A DNA stretch of 64,000 nucleotides from Symbiodinium natans (GCA_905221605.1 CAJNDS010002539.1:310001-374000), one strand, 5' to 3'. Counted from the first letter of the stretch, positions 10,631 through 23,722 are shown. Numbers and translations: made by a program. Notes: generated by a model from the sequence alone, not told the origin.

Positions 10631-13600
10631 CTGCCACGGAGGCAAGCGCCTGAACATGGTGGCCATCACCATCAACGTCTTGGCGCCATGGCTCCTCTTC
10701 TGCGGCGCCTCGGCGGCTTCGACCCCCCGAGCTACGCAGATCTTCCATAGTTTCTTAATGAAGGACTTTAAGGAATATACCCTATTTCATAGTTTTGATC
10801 CTTCGTATAAACTATTTAGGGTACACACCTGAACTAAGGGTTGTTAAGGAACATCTTGGGATGCCCACCAAGACAAAGCCCCCCCCCTCCCCCTCCCCCC
10901 CTACCCCCTCCTCCCCTCCTCCCCTCCTCTGTGCAGCTGTTCGGGGCGTCTATAGGGATGCGGTTGCGGCATGTAGCAACCTGCAGCAACCTGCAGCCAA
11001 GGTATATTCGCTGCCCTGCCGCTGGGCAGGTTTGGAAAGTGGAGCGTTTGGGGGATATATTAGTGTGTAGCTCGAGCGTTTGCGTGTATGAAGGCCGGGT
11101 GTGAACATATTAATACGCTTTGTGAAAGAGGTGGGGTGAGGTGGATTGATTCCTATTACATAGTCCTGTTGGGCTCCTTTGTATGGCAGGAAATATGTCC
11201 TGCAGTTGGGAGCTTTATTTCTGGTCAAGCGTCGTGGGCGACCACTATTTGAGGGATTTCCGCTGACATCAAGCTTTATCGGACAAGTTGTCGTCACTTC
11301 TGCCCCTTGATGGGGTTCCAAGCGAGCCTACAGGTGGTGTGTACCTGTGTTCTTTCTTCATGGCTGAGTGTGAGACACACACACACACACTTCATACAGA
11401 CATACATACCTACATGCATGCATACATGCGTACATGCATACATGCATACACGCATACACGCATACATGCATACATGCATACATACATACCTACCTGCCTC
11501 CCTACCTACCTACCTACCTACCTACCTACCTACCTACGTACACACATACATACGTGCATACATACATGCATGCCTGCATGCATGCATGCATGTATGCGTG
11601 CGCGCTCGCTCTCGCAGCAAGGAGGGCCAAAATTGATATACATACATACATACATATACATACATACATACACACATACATACATACATACGTACATACA
11701 TGTATACATACATACATACATGCTCGCTCGCTCTCTCAACAAGGAGGGCCAAAATTGATGGAACAACTAGAAGACCAAGGCAGTTGACCCAGCTTCATTC
11801 CTTACTCCGCCACACGGCTACCACGTCACCTGAAAACCCTGGCAAAACTCAACTTTAACGAACCTACCCAAGGTCCTTCCAGGTGCACTACTTTCACCCA
11901 GCTCTCGCTTGGTCTTCTGCGGGGGCTGGACTAGTTCTGGCTGCCGTGTGCGCCTTCATGGCACACAGGCGCCGAAGAAACCGGCTTGCTGTCTCGGCTG
12001 TTGGGTTCACAATTAGCATTCCTTCAGTGTGTTCTGATCCATGCCATGCCCAGGGTTATAGTTGGTTAAACCCTAAACCCTAAACCCTAAACCCTGCGCT
12101 TTGTTGGGTGGAGGGCTGCGCCTTGGAAGCATGAGGCGCTTTGCGTGGAGTCGCTGCTGGTGGGCTATTAGAAGGGGGCCGCCGTGGGGTGTGGGATTGT
12201 TTGGAAGCTCGGCAAGTGTTGCCCCCCGCAGGACCCGAATGCAGGAGCAGGATCCCACGTGGTGCACCTTTGCAGCCCTTGCGTTGCTTGGCTCACACAC
12301 CCAGCCCAATACCCCTTACTTAAGGAGCATTCCTTAAATCACATAGGGATAATCCCGGGTATGATGTAGGGTGTATTCCTTATTTAAGGCGTTTTGGGGT
12401 CTTTGGGCACATGGGGACGGTGGGTTGTGGAGTCTTGCGTCAGCTGGCATTCAAGAGCCCCCAGCCCAGTCGATCACAACCCTGCGGCAGACATCCAGTT
12501 GCGGTCATTTCCCAGAGCGCCCTTTATACCCTGTAATTACGGAATATACCTCAAATTACAGGGATCCTAAATATGATTTACGGTATATTCCTCAAGTAAG
12601 GGATATTGGGCTCTTTTGGTCCAGCAGCCTGATTCATGGGGCCAAGGGTGGCGGGGTTATTTTGTTCCTTGTGAGGCTAGGAGGGAGTGTTTGAATTCAT
12701 TTCAGGGCAATGCCCGGTGTTCTTCTTCTTTTGACTCATTGTTTCGAGCGGTCCCACCACTGCATGAGGTACTTCGTGGCAACTGTCCTGGCCGCGACTT
12801 TGGGCGACTCGCTGTGTTTTGAGTCTGGGCTTCAGGGTTTCGGGTTTGTTCAATCATCGCCTTCGTGTTGTTTGCGAAGCTGCTAGGTCCCAGCTTCACT
12901 AGAACTCAGTGCCAGTCACTAGTTCGAGTCAAGTCCCAGCGTACGGTGTAGCAGTGGCAGCTGTCGCATCCTGCGATTTCGCTTCGCACTCTCGCCCCCA
13001 TCGCTTGCCTGCCCGAGATCCTGCTGATTCCTTGGGGACTTCATGAACCCTGAAACATGGTAGGCCCTTGGGACATTTGATATTTTTCCCTTGTTGGGTT
13101 TAAGAGGGTCCTATTTAATTTAGGAATATTCTTAAAGAGAGTGTTAAAGGGGCCATCCAAGAAAAGGGTTCATGGTCCGTCCGTGCTGCATGAGGGATCA
13201 GAAGTGTCGCGACCAAGTTTCAGAGAAATCTTCGGCCTCCGGAGTCCCGAAACCCTAAACCCTAAACCCTAAACCCTAAACCATTGCCCAAGGTGACATG
13301 AACTACTGGTACCACATGCAACCTTACTACGCCGCTTGCAAGAAAGTTAGGTATGCCTGGTGTGCTTGTGCTCTTATCGGTGGGCCGCCCTTGACACAGT
13401 TTTGACGTTCTTTGAGGTGTCAGCAATCAGGAGCTAGGAGCACATGTCCGGCATATCCCAGGTCGAAAAGAAAAAGATGTTTTCTGGTTTTCGGGCTTTT
13501 GGCTGAGGGGTAAGGACCCCCCCCCCCCCCCCACCGCCTTCACACCCGCAACATGCTGTAGTATTATGCGGTGGCCGTGCAAGCATGCTTCTTCAGCTGT

Positions 13601-16600
13601 TTGTTTTTCCATGTTGGGATGGAGTCTTCATCCATCTAAGTTATGGCCCCTTAGGCTAGTCCCTTATCTATCTAAGTCATTTTTTTTGATGCCTGACGAC
13701 ATGTAAGGATATCGAGAACATCAACTTACCGGATGTCAAAGGGAGGGGCAAGCAGGGAGAACTAGTGGGAGGTTCCGTTTCTTTTTGTTTTTTTCTTTGT
13801 TTTTCGGGGGGGGGGGGGGGGTTGCGCTCATGACTGTGGAGCATGCAACCGCAAAACCTACATTGCACAAATCATTGTGGAAATGAGGCCACATGAAACT
13901 GCTCGCCAAAGGAGCCTAGGCCCTATAAACCCGAAATACCTTACAAAACCCGGCCTCATCAACCCGAAGTCCTCAACCACACGAAGAGTGACCCTTATAC
14001 CCTAAACCCTAAGCCCTAAACCCGAAACCCTAAACCCTAAACCCTCCCTATACCCCTTAAGGGCAGCAGCTGATGGACGCTGGCCGCGTCTACTTCGAGG
14101 ATGGCGCGACCTTGGACCTGGGCAAGTCCATGTCCTTCAAGAACTTGGAGAGGCTTCTTGCGGTCAAAAGGGTTTAGGGTTTAGGGTGTAGGGTTTAGGG
14201 TTTAGGGGGCTTTGAGTTCTTCTGGGGGGGCTGGAGAGGCATATGGGGGGTTTCTGAAAATGGGGGGGGGGGGGTACCTTCAAGAACTTGGACAGGCTCT
14301 GCGGCTTTCATTGGGGAACATTTTTTAGGATTCTTTCATAAGAATGACTAGTCAGTTTGCTCTAGTTCCGGATGAATTCATAAGAATGAATATTCAGTTT
14401 GTTTTAGTTCAGGGGGGCTCAGGGTTTCATTTTGGGGGTTCTGGAGAGGCATGTGGGGCTTGAAAGCTGGGACAGAATGTTCGGTATGCTGATCACTGTA
14501 AGGCCGCCACCCTGGCCCTGTAAGGGGCACAACGTCGGAAGTAGAAACCTCAGCCATGGGATGTTCCCCCTTATACTACCAGCCCTTCAAAGGGATGATC
14601 CCTACTAAGGGCTGTTAGTATAAGGGTTGAAACATCCCAAGGTCCGCCTCCTTAGACCCCTTGGAGCCCTAAGCTTAGGGTTTAGGGTTTAGGGTTTCGG
14701 GTTTAGGGTTTGGAGGTACTGCGTGGCTCCCATCATCAGTGGGGATGCGCCCCTCTCATCCTACGACTTCTGGGCAGTCGGCGTGAACTGCTGCGGCCGC
14801 TTGGACCGGATGTGGAGGTCTACGATGTTAGGGGGGTACCATGCTGGGGTCCTAACTGTCAGGGAATTATCCCAAGGTTTAGGGTTTAGGGTTTAGGGTT
14901 TAGGGTTTAGGGTTTAGCCATCTATATTAGGGTTCCCCTTGTTTTCGTCAGCCTCCATGTTGGGTTTGCTGGCGGACTTGTGATGTCGGGCAAGAGGCCT
15001 TTGATACCTTCTTTTTCCAAAGTTGGGGGCAGTCACGTCGCTACCAGGATGGGCGATTTTTCCCTATAATTCCTTAAAAGGCCCTTTATAGGGTTCATTA
15101 TGAGGATTTTAAGGCCTAATAGCCCATCCTGGTGTAGCAGTTTGGGAGGGTGGGCCTAGCGTTCCGCTACCAGTAGTGAGGGGGGTTTAGGGTTTAGGGT
15201 TTAGGGTTTAGGGTTTAGGCCCGGTGTTTAAGAACACTGATTGTAGGAACCCAGTACAGGCTACCCCCTCATGAGGCAAAAGCCCCAAGTCTGACTGGTG
15301 CTGGCCCCTCAACCCGAATTCCTCGGCAGGATAAGGGGGGACCCTCAAAAAGGGAGCCCTTCTTAACCCTCTTCTGGCTCTCTTAAACAGGGACCTTATT
15401 CAGAGGGTCTATATCCCCAAGGGTCCCCCTAACCTTATCCCCTACGTAGGTTGATGTTCCCAGCCTGCCCACTCTAAACCCGAAACTCATGGGTCCCCCG
15501 CCACCCCTCTCCTTGCTAATTACCGTTCTCCCCATAGTTAAGACTATTTCGGAGTAACTAAGCCTAGTTGATCAAGGTTCTTTAAGGGTGGAAGTTAGGG
15601 GGGCGGGTAGTATAGAGGGGGGTGGTGGGAACCCATGGTAGGCCGTTTAGCCCTAAACCCTAAACCCCAAACCCCGAACCCTAAACCCTAAACCTGGAAA
15701 GCTTGCTTCGGCCCAGCTTCTGCAGGTGGTGCGCAGGGCGAGTTTCGGTGCGGAGAGTGCCCCGGATGAAGGTTTAGGGTTTAGGGTTCAGGGCCCTAGG
15801 GGCCTCCGTTTAGGGTTTAGGTTTCGGGGGCGTAGAGTTCTGCATTCGCCTAAGCCCTGTAGACCCGAAACGTTGAGACCTAACTAGGTCGAGACCACAA
15901 ACCTGGGGTCGAACATGTTAAGATTTATTCACAGCTCATCCCAAACAGTTTTGCTGGGAAAGCAGCTAGACACAAACAAACACACACACACAAGCCATCT
16001 CTCTGTCTGTGGGCCTCTCTGTCTATATATGTATATCTCTCTTTCCCAGCACACACACATATCTGCATGTATACATGCGTACATACATACATTCGTACAT
16101 ACATACATAGCTTGTGTGTAGGATGTATGTATGTATATGTATGTATGCACTGTATAGCTTACACTTATACACATATGTACATACATGCACACACACATAT
16201 ATATATATATATGTGCATATATATATATATAATCTGCAGATGTACATACGCATATAGACAGACCCAGGGAGCCCATCATAACCCCTGGGTTAAGGACTAT
16301 ACCTTAGAACATGTTGGAGACCCTTACTATGATTTAAGCTACATTCCTTCATCAAGGGATGGTTTAGGGTTTAGGCTTTAGGGCTCTTTGGGGACTCTCC
16401 GGCACAGGTACAAGAACACCAAGGCCAGGGCGGGCCTCCGGCTGATGCGCGATGACCAGAGGCGGCACTGGGGTTGGGAAGGGTTTAGGGTTCAGGGTTT
16501 GGGGTTTAGGGTTTAGGGTTTAGGGTTCAGGGTTTGGAGTTTTTAGGGTTTAGGGTGGGATTGGGCGTTTCGGGGTCAAAGCCTTCGGGCTTCGAGTTGG

Positions 16601-18544
16601 GAATCTCGGCTGGGATTAAGCTGTTGAATGTGGGCGGCCTTGCGGCAGGTACCAGTGGCCGAGCCGAACCAGGGCTTCCAAGAATTTAGGGTTTAGGGTT
16701 TAGGGTTTAGGGCTCAGGGTTTAGGGCTTAGGGCTTAGGGCTTAAGGCTTAGGGTTTAGGGTTTAGGGCTAAGAAGTTCAGGGTTTAGGGTTTAGGGTTT
16801 GCAGATGTGTGCTTCCATTCCCGGCCGACTGCCAAATTCCGGATGCAAAAAAGGGTTTGCAGATTTTGCAGTGCTCGACTGTGCCACGTAGGAAGGAAGC
16901 TTCTTCTTGCAAGGGGCGCATGCCCCAAGCTCTTACACCGGCTGCAAGCCCTCCAACTGGGCGAAATGCGCCGGTGTCCCAAGCGTCGAAGCCGAACGCC
17001 TTCCCAACTCCATACACCTGTTGTCAGAGTTTCGTACGACTAAACCCTAAACCGTAAACCCCTCAGTCGTTTGTGGTCGTGTCCTTGACAGAGTTCGTCT
17101 CTTTTGGAGGCAGTTCTTCCGACTTGCAGTGCAGCAGGCCGAGGCGGCATACAACATCAAGGCGCCTATCCAAGACTTCCAGCGTCTCTTAGGTAAGTGA
17201 ATTGTTTAGGGTTTCGGATTTAGGGTTTGGGGTTTAGGGTTTAGGGTGAATTACACACACTGAAGCAAGCATCCTTAGCCGTACCTCTAAAAAAAAGAAT
17301 GGCACTCCGAAAAGCCGATGAAGGATCCTTGGTATTTGTTTTGTTTTGTTTTTTTTTTTTTGGGGGGGGGGGGGGGTTCCTGACTTTCGGGAAGAGGAAG
17401 GTGACAAATCTGGGTACTTGTCTAGACATAGGACTTCCAGACTCTGACGCTCGAAACGTGTATTTCAGCCAGTGGAGGGTGTGGAGACTGCCTCAACCCG
17501 AAGCCCTAAACCCTAAAGGGCTGTGCCCAGGCCAACCACCCGCTCTTCTTCTATTGGATGCAGGCCGGATGCAGCAACCTAGCCATCTTGTGACTAAACC
17601 CTTGGGGTCTGTAGCAAGTGCTGTTTGGGGCAGTGTGAGAGGCAAAACCCTAGACCCGAAACCCTAAACGCCAAAGCGCCCACACCCTAAACCCTAAACC
17701 CTAAACCCTAAACCCTAAACCCTAAACCCTAAACCCAATGCCTTTGGCAAGGACCCGGTCGCTGAGACGATGAGCTACAAAGCTTCAGGCTTGCCAGAGA
17801 GCGCCAGCACCCCTTTCACCGCCTTTTTCCTAGGTAGGATAAGGGGGACCCTCAAAAGGGAACCCCTTCTTAACCCTCTTCTTGCTCTCTTAAGCAGGGA
17901 CCTTATTCAGAGGGTCTATATCCCCAAGGGTCCCCTTAATCCTATCCCCTACTTTTGGATTTAGGGTTTAGGGCTTAGGGCTGTACCTGGCAGGCTTGAC
18001 GTTTCGAATGCCTGAGAGAGAGAGAGGGCTTAGGGTTCAGGGTTCTAGGACTCAGAATAGGCCTCTATTCCCCTTTTTGGAGTGTAGGTTTTCTTAGAAG
18101 CCCCTTTAAACCAAAAAGAGCAGCCTTTGCTTAAGAACCCCCCCCCCCCCCCCCAAAAGCCATCCCATGAGCCTTAACTTAGAAGGAAGAATATTGTTGT
18201 TTTGTTGGTTAGGGGGGGGGTCCGGGTTGGCAGTCCCTGCTAGGGCACAAGAGTACCCGCTATTATGAATCCATACCAACCCTAAGCCCTAAACCCTAAA
18301 CCCTACACCCTATGTAATTATAGTAAAAGGGGGAACATCCCACGGGAGTTTTAGGGTTTTGGGCAAGATCGAAGTTGCGTCTGCCAGTAAGCAGAGCAAG
18401 CACCTTGTGCGACGTACCATCATCGCATCATGACAGCGAACCCTAAACCCTAAACCCTAATCTGCAGGCCTGTCCCATGCGCTGATGGCAGTGTTTGGCC
18501 ACTTTGTGCTCAACCTCCTCTTGGTGGCAGGCCTCCGAAGTTGA
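10631..18544 (+). CDS. Dinoflagellate-type multi-pass membrane protein, at least 12 small exons
   Basis: Reconstructed exons (ends marked ~ are uncertain): 10631-10715~, 11883-11983~, 12251-12290, 13293-13350, 14062-14149, 14716-14795, 15726-15756, 16408-16461, 17110-17161, 17531-17563, 17752-17788, 18468-18544 (TGA). Most consecutive junctions from 12251 on keep the frame; one microexon is probably missing between 13350 and 14062, and upstream exons with the start are not identified. The product has hydrophobic segments near its N-terminus (exons 1-3) and C-terminus (last exon), with a loop containing [51 protein letters not shown] and [11 protein letters not shown]. These motifs and their order match, from memory, a large dinoflagellate-specific membrane protein family of unknown function. 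Inferred donors: six GC, two GT, one GA. Confidence 0.75.
10741..10830. mobile_element. Degenerate family B element
   Basis: Contains TTAAGGAATATACCC, a central GATCC and an ACTATTTAGGGTA end, laid out as in the better copies at 23723 and 26932, but the outer ends have gone. Confidence 0.4.
11376..11735 (+). repeat. CATA/TACC-type microsatellite block
   Basis: Tetranucleotide tracts (CATA, CATG, TACC) in two blocks, each followed by a copy of CAAGGAGGGCCAAAATTGAT (about 11617 and 11739), so block plus flank has been duplicated. All long frames here are His/Thr/Tyr or Cys/Met/Val-Tyr runs produced by the repeat. It sits in the first identified intron of the membrane-protein gene. Confidence 0.85.
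12302..12408. mobile_element. Degenerate family B element
   Basis: AGCCCAATACCCCTTACTTAAGGA...ATTCCTTAAATCAC, then GTGTATTCCTTATTTAAGG and TCTTTGGG. Same terminal and subterminal order as family B, inside the 12291-13292 intron. Confidence 0.55.
12520..12620. mobile_element. Degenerate family B element
   Basis: Palindrome around AGGGATCCT with GGAATATACCTCAAATTA on one side and GATTTACGGTATATTCC on the other, ending in ATATTGGGCTCTTTTGG. Confidence 0.6.
14558..14638. mobile_element. Palindromic element, family A
   Basis: 81 bp, GGGATGTTCCCCCTTATACTA ... TTAGTATAAGGGTTGAAACATCCC. Lies within the intron 14150-14715. Confidence 0.8.
14875..14917 (+). repeat. Intronic TTTAGGG array
   Basis: Six TTTAGGG units inside intron 14796-15725. 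Confidence 0.85.
15327..15445. mobile_element. Palindromic element, family D
   Basis: About 119 bp, starting AGGATAAGGGGGGACCCTC and ending GGGTCCCCCTAACCTTATCC. Very similar to 17834-17952; both lie in introns of the membrane-protein gene. Confidence 0.8.
16003..16262 (+). repeat. CATA/TATA microsatellite
   Basis: Dispersed ACAC, ATAC and TATA tracts; no credible coding. Inside intron 15757-16407. Confidence 0.8.
16270..16395. mobile_element. Degenerate family B element carrying TTTAGGG units
   Basis: GAGCCCATCATAACCCC ... TATGATTTAAGCTACATTCCTTCATCAAGG, then TTTAGGG-type units, then GGGCTCTTTGGGG. The telomere-like units sit between the subterminal and terminal parts of the element. Confidence 0.45.
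17686..17736 (-). repeat. Intronic CCCTAAA array
   Basis: Seven CCCTAAA units in the 188-nt intron 17564-17751, filling about a quarter of it. Confidence 0.88.
17834..17952. mobile_element. Palindromic element, family D
   Basis: Starts GTAGGATAAGGGGGACCCTC and ends AATCCTATCCCCTAC. Near-identical over its length to the copy at 15327-15445. Confidence 0.82.
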
Positions 18545-19116
18545 TTAGGGTTTCGGGTTTAGGGTTCTGGGTTTAGGGTTCTGGGTTTAGGGTTTAGGGT
18601 TAAGGGTTAAAAGTTAAGGGTTAAGGGTTGAGGGAAGTTTAGGGTTTAGGGATTAGGGTCAATTCACCTCCCTCATGTTACGAGTTGCGCGGTTTTGAGG
18701 TTGCTACACTCCAAACGGGTTTAGGGTTTAGGGTTTAGGATTTAGGGTTTAGAGCAGGCTTCCAGGTTTACACCAGACGGTGTTGACCGCTTACTTGCAG
18801 AAAGGTGCAGGACAAGTCCTGGACAGGAGCGGCTTCTAAGCAAGGTTGACGTGTCTGTGCGCTTTTCTTTGTTCTTGTTCGCGTGCACATGTATGTCTGC
18901 AGCTTGTTCCTTGTCATGTGGGCTTAGGTTAGCGCCGATTGGGATGTTCGGTGTTTGTGTTGTTGGTGCTTCATCAAACCATGATTCTCGTTTTAGTTCA
19001 GTTGGGTTCCCTCTAAACCCCTGCAGTATACGATGCCGTCCAGTTTGTGGAGGTTCCTCTTTCGCGCACAAAAGACTGTTAAGCCCCACGATCCGCATGT
19101 TGAGTGGGCCATTTCT

Positions 19117-19209
19117 TTATAAGCAGGGTTCTAAGTATGGCAACTGTACTTATATCGTCATTAAGGGAACTTATATAACCCTACTTACAACTGCCCATGA
19201 ACCTCCAAG
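19117..19209. mobile_element. Palindromic element, family C
   Basis: Right end CTACTTACAACTGCCCATGAACCTCCAAG is well preserved; left end TTATAAGCAGGGTTCTAAGTATGG is truncated. Family C termini are CTTGGAGGTTCATGGG and complement. Confidence 0.6.
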
Positions 19210-21035
19210 TAAACCGTAATTCTTGGGTCTTGCAGGGCTTCGGGTTTAGAGTAGATGCAGGACCTAGGCTTGTTCATGATGAGAACTGCCAGGCTACCAA
19301 CAGATCTCCACACATTGCGTGACAGAGAGGTTTAGGGTTTAGGGTTTAGGGTTTGGGATTTAGGGTTTAGGGTTTAGGGTTTGCGGTTTAGGCTTTAAGG
19401 TTTAGGGTTCCTGACTTGGAGAACCTTAGCTTATCAGAAGGTTGAGGCCCGCAGCCCAACCCTAAACCTTGTTGACTTAGGTTTCGGGGTTTAGGGTTGG
19501 GGGTTTAGGGTTTAGGGTTTAGGGTTTTCGGTTTTCAGGGTTTAGGGTTGGGGGTTTAGGGTTTAGGGCCCCAAACCCTGAGCCCTGATCCCTCAAATTA
19601 AGGGGTACTAGGCGCGGTGCGAGCCATGAGCAGGTGCAGCCTTGGCATTCTCCAAGATTTCGCACAAGTTCTGAGTCCACTGGGTTTAGAGTTTAGGGTT
19701 TAGGGTTTAGGGTTTTTGCGGACTAGACGTGAAGAAGTACCCGTTCACTCCATCGGGTTTAGGGCTTAAGGGAGAGAGGGTAGGCTTTGCGGTCTCAAGG
19801 TTCAATGTCTCCGGACTTGAAAAGTGTTCGGATAGGATTGTGGATAGCAATAGATTCATAGTTGACAAATTGTATGATAAGCTGAGACTAGCTCGCGACG
19901 ACGACTTCTTACCAGCATACTTGTCTTGCACCTCTGGACAAAGGCCCACTACAGAACATCTTGTTCATTCGTCCTCTGGACAGAAGAGCACCTGGGCGAT
20001 TAGAAAGCTGCGCGCGTGAAAATAAGAGAAGAAAAAAAACGTTCGTGAGCACGCTGCCGAGTCTGCCCAGAACCCTTCAAAACCGCTGGGGGTTGCTGTC
20101 CATAGACGGAAGTGTTTGGCCCCTGAGGTTCAGTGGCTCAGGATTCCGGTATAAGTCTGGGGCTTCACTTGGATCACCTTACAAATAGACTCAAGCCTTG
20201 ACAACCTGGACACCCCCCCATGCGCTGCGGCTTCACGAAAAGTTAGGGTTCAGGGACTTGATATTTTCTTGCAACCCAACGTAGTTGGAGTTCAAGACTA
20301 TAAAGTAGGAGGGCCTATATCCCCAACATCTATCGCCCCGTGGAACTCCTGCGGAAAGGCGGCGGCAAAGCAGGAGGCGATGCCGCAAGGTTCCGATGCC
20401 TATCAGAAGAGGGGTAGAAGCGCAAGAAGGTCACATGATAGAGGCGTACCCACGGATCAAGGATCGGATTATACAGGATTGGCTTGAGTCGTGAAGGTCT
20501 AGGGCCTAGGGCTTCAGTTTTAAGAATTAGTAAGGTATTAGCTTGACCCCAAGCAAAGACTTCGTGTAGCGCAGGCAATGCTAACTACGGGCCACACCCT
20601 GGGGACCAAACGAACCCCACAATTGGGTCATATACCCGAAACAACTATCCCAATAATTATACTGGGTTATTGAACCATAAACCCTTTGAGGTTCATTTGG
20701 CCCTCAACGTATAGAATCCCGAGCAAGTTTGAGTTCATGATGCCAGCTTAGGTGACTGCAGCGGACGACCAATCTGAGGGTAGTTTCATGGGCCCTTGAT
20801 ACATGGTCCCTAACCTCCTTGACTAGGTCTTGGAGTACTATACTTTAATACTTTTTTTGGTTCTGGGTTCCTATTATAGCTACTTATACCTAAAAAGTAT
20901 ATACCTTTTTTTTCAGGGTCTACTCCAAAGCCTAGTTGAAAGGGTTCTGATGTACGGGCCCTTAATTTGTATAGGGGTATCTAAGGTGGGCACCCTTCTA
21001 AGGGCCCATTACTATGGGACCATGTAACTACCCTT

Positions 21036-21216
21036 AAACCCTAAGCCCTAAACCCATTGGTCCCCTTTTAAGGGCCCATACTACCTAAACCCTAAACCCT
21101 AAACCCTAAGCCCTAAACCCATTGGTCCCCTTTTAAGGGCCCATACTACCTAAACCCTAAACCCTAAACCCTAAGCCCTAAACCCATTGGTCCCCTTTTA
21201 AGGGCCCATACTACGG
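21036..21216 (+). repeat. Threefold direct repeat of about 65 bp
   Basis: Unit comprises CCCTAAGCCCTAAACCCATTGG followed by TCCCCTTTTAAGGGCCCATACTAC. Three almost identical copies separated by CCCTAAA units. Confidence 0.8.
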
Positions 21217-22689
21217 GACCATGTAACTACCCCTAAACCCTAAACCCTAAACCCTAGACCCTAAACCCTAAACCCTAAACCCTAAACCCACTAAGGGACC
21301 ATGGAAGTACCCCTAGAAATATGCCAGTGGGCGGCTCGAAAGCCTTGGCCGAAGGAGACCGAGACCAGGGTGCTTCAGATGTGGTTTAGGGTTTAGGGTT
21401 TAGGGTTGGTTGAGGGTTTAGGGTTTAGGGTTTAGGGTTTAGGGTTTAGGGATCCAGGCGAACTGCGAAGCCTGTTGCAAAAGGGATGGGGGTTTCCGAA
21501 ATTTTGGGGGGGGGGGGGGGGGGCCTTCTTGGGGATGTATGGGCCAGTGCTTTGTAGAGGGTATGTAAGGGGTATATAAGGGGTACCCTTTTAGGTCCCA
21601 TACGAAGGGAGCAAGAAACCACTCCGAGAAAGCAACTGGCATTGGTCGAGTCGGAGTCGGCATAGCTCCCGAGAACACGCATCTCCGCGGCGGCTTTGCT
21701 TAGGAGCAGCTGAGCTCGCGCACGTCAGGCAATACCCCAAGGCTGTAACTTAGAAAGCCTATGGATGTTTGTTCCCAATATCCCGAGAGCATACTGCCCC
21801 GTAGCATCATGCCTGCAGCTTGCGGGGGCTTTGGGTCTCAGCATTGCTTCGATATTGTGTATGATAAAAAACTGTCTGAACCGAAGCACTTTTGAATAGG
21901 GCACATGGCACACGTTTAGCCCTATAAACTCATCCCTATGAAGTCTAGATCTTCAGCCTCGCGCCGGATATGCGCAAGAGGGTCGATCTCTTGCAGACAT
22001 GTGGACTGGCATCAGCGTCAAGTGTCTGAAAGCTGTGGCAGACGCCGATTAAGTTAACTGGGGTTAGCTACATATTGTATGCTTTGGCATCAAATGCGTT
22101 GTTGAGGCTTGGAAGCTCTAGACACCGGTGTTTCGAGGCTTTTCTTCAAACCTTTTGTATGCTACCTGTGAGGCTCATCGGTTCTTCTGTTCCTCCGTAC
22201 GTGCGCAGGTAATCTCCCTCCAACTTCCGCCCACTGCTAAACTTACATATAGACTTGTGCTTGGATAGTCTGCTTAGTGTTGCTCAGTTTGACCGGGAGG
22301 GTGCAAACATCCACACTTGGACTGGGGACTCTAACGGCGAAGACCAGTTGCATACTTTTGCAGCCACAGTTTAAAAGGTTTGGGCGAGGGCACATAGTCT
22401 ATCGGGCTTTTATTCTGTAGTGCTGGTTGATGCCTTGATAGCGCCACACCTTCGTGCCTCGACTATCCATGACTACATACTGGCAAAAGTTGGCTTCTGC
22501 ATGGCAAATGACACAACACTCAGACAGAATATGCAGAGCTCTCTGGCATAGCGTGATGGAACCTGTTGCAGGCAAGATGTGTTCACTGCTGGGACACCCT
22601 GCAAGTACTTATCCGAGCGGTTCACCCTTTGCGGGCGTTCATGAACACAAAATGCTGTGGTGCTCTGATGTAGAACACTCTTGAAACGG

Positions 22690-22690
<1 letters not shown>

Positions 22691-22724
<34 letters not shown>
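22691..22724 (+). repeat. C34 homopolymer
   Basis: Uninterrupted run of 34 cytosines followed by GCAAAAAAAG. Longest of about a dozen poly-C/poly-G tracts in the left 36 kb. Confidence 0.9.
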
Positions 22725-22725
<1 letters not shown>

Positions 22726-23439
22726 CAAAAAAAGAGGACCATTCGCGCCTAATTACTCAGTATCGCTACATACCCTGAATACTTAATGTCGCTAGTGGTT
22801 GCTGCAACCTCCGGACGAGAGCAAAGCTCTAGCCCGAACCAGGAGCTCGTTACAAGATGTTACAAGGGTTTCGGGCTTAGGGAAGGCTCTGCTATCAGGT
22901 TGCCGGCAGCTTCCTCAGTCCGTGCTCAAAAAGGGTTGAGGGTTGAGGTTTCAGGGTGCTGACTATGTTCCGAGTGAGATAGCCAGCTGTAGAGCTTGCG
23001 TGGCCAATCGTTATGTGCCAACTTCAATCTGTGTGGGTATCTTTGGCTAGGAATAAGAGCAACCTATGGGCTTAGGGTTTAGGGTTTAGGGTTTAGGGTT
23101 TAGGGTTGTCGGAGAAATTAAGAGAGTCGGAGTGCTTGAGCGAGGATCTTGCTTGGCAGGAAAGCTGCGTCCCCGCGGTTATTCTGCTCCCGATGCAACA
23201 GACTGAGCAGAAGAAGTAGCGATTGTGGCGTCGCCATGGCTACAAGTGCAAGGTTTGCCAGCTGTTCTAGTCTGAAGTTTGCTTCGAAAAATTGGCCAAC
23301 ATTCAGGGCATCTTCGACCAACACGTTTCAAGGTAGAATGGTTCAAGCTGTGTATGTGTCCAGCACTCGTATTTCACCGAATTGGTTTTGCCTGCCGCGC
23401 CCGCGTGCACCAAGTGCAAATGGTCGACTTAGCCGAAGC

Positions 23440-23612
23440 CTGAGAGGGTTAGGGTTTAGGGTTTAGGTTTTAGGGTTAGGGTTTAGGGTTTAGGGGGTTT
23501 AGGGGGTTTAGAGGGTTTAGGGGGTTTCGGGGGTTTCGGGGGTTTAGGGGGTTTAGGGGGTTTAGGGGGTTTGGGGGGTGTGGGGGGTTGGGGGGGTTTA
23601 GGGTTTAGGGTC
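23440..23612 (+). repeat. TTTAGGGGG-type minisatellite
   Basis: TTTAGGGGG and TTTCGGGGG variants of the telomere-like unit, about a dozen, bordered by standard TTTAGGG units. Confidence 0.8.
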
Positions 23613-23722
23613 TAAGGTTCCCGTCTGGCCTATCGTCGGGCACACCCTCAAGCGAAGCCCCGCTGCAGGCAAATAAAGGTATAGGACATCACACCCTGTA
23701 TCCCTAAACCCTAAACCCTAAA

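Noticed and set aside
11288-11787. His/Thr/Tyr-rich and Cys/Met-rich frames
   Set aside because: Direct translation of a CATA/TACC microsatellite.
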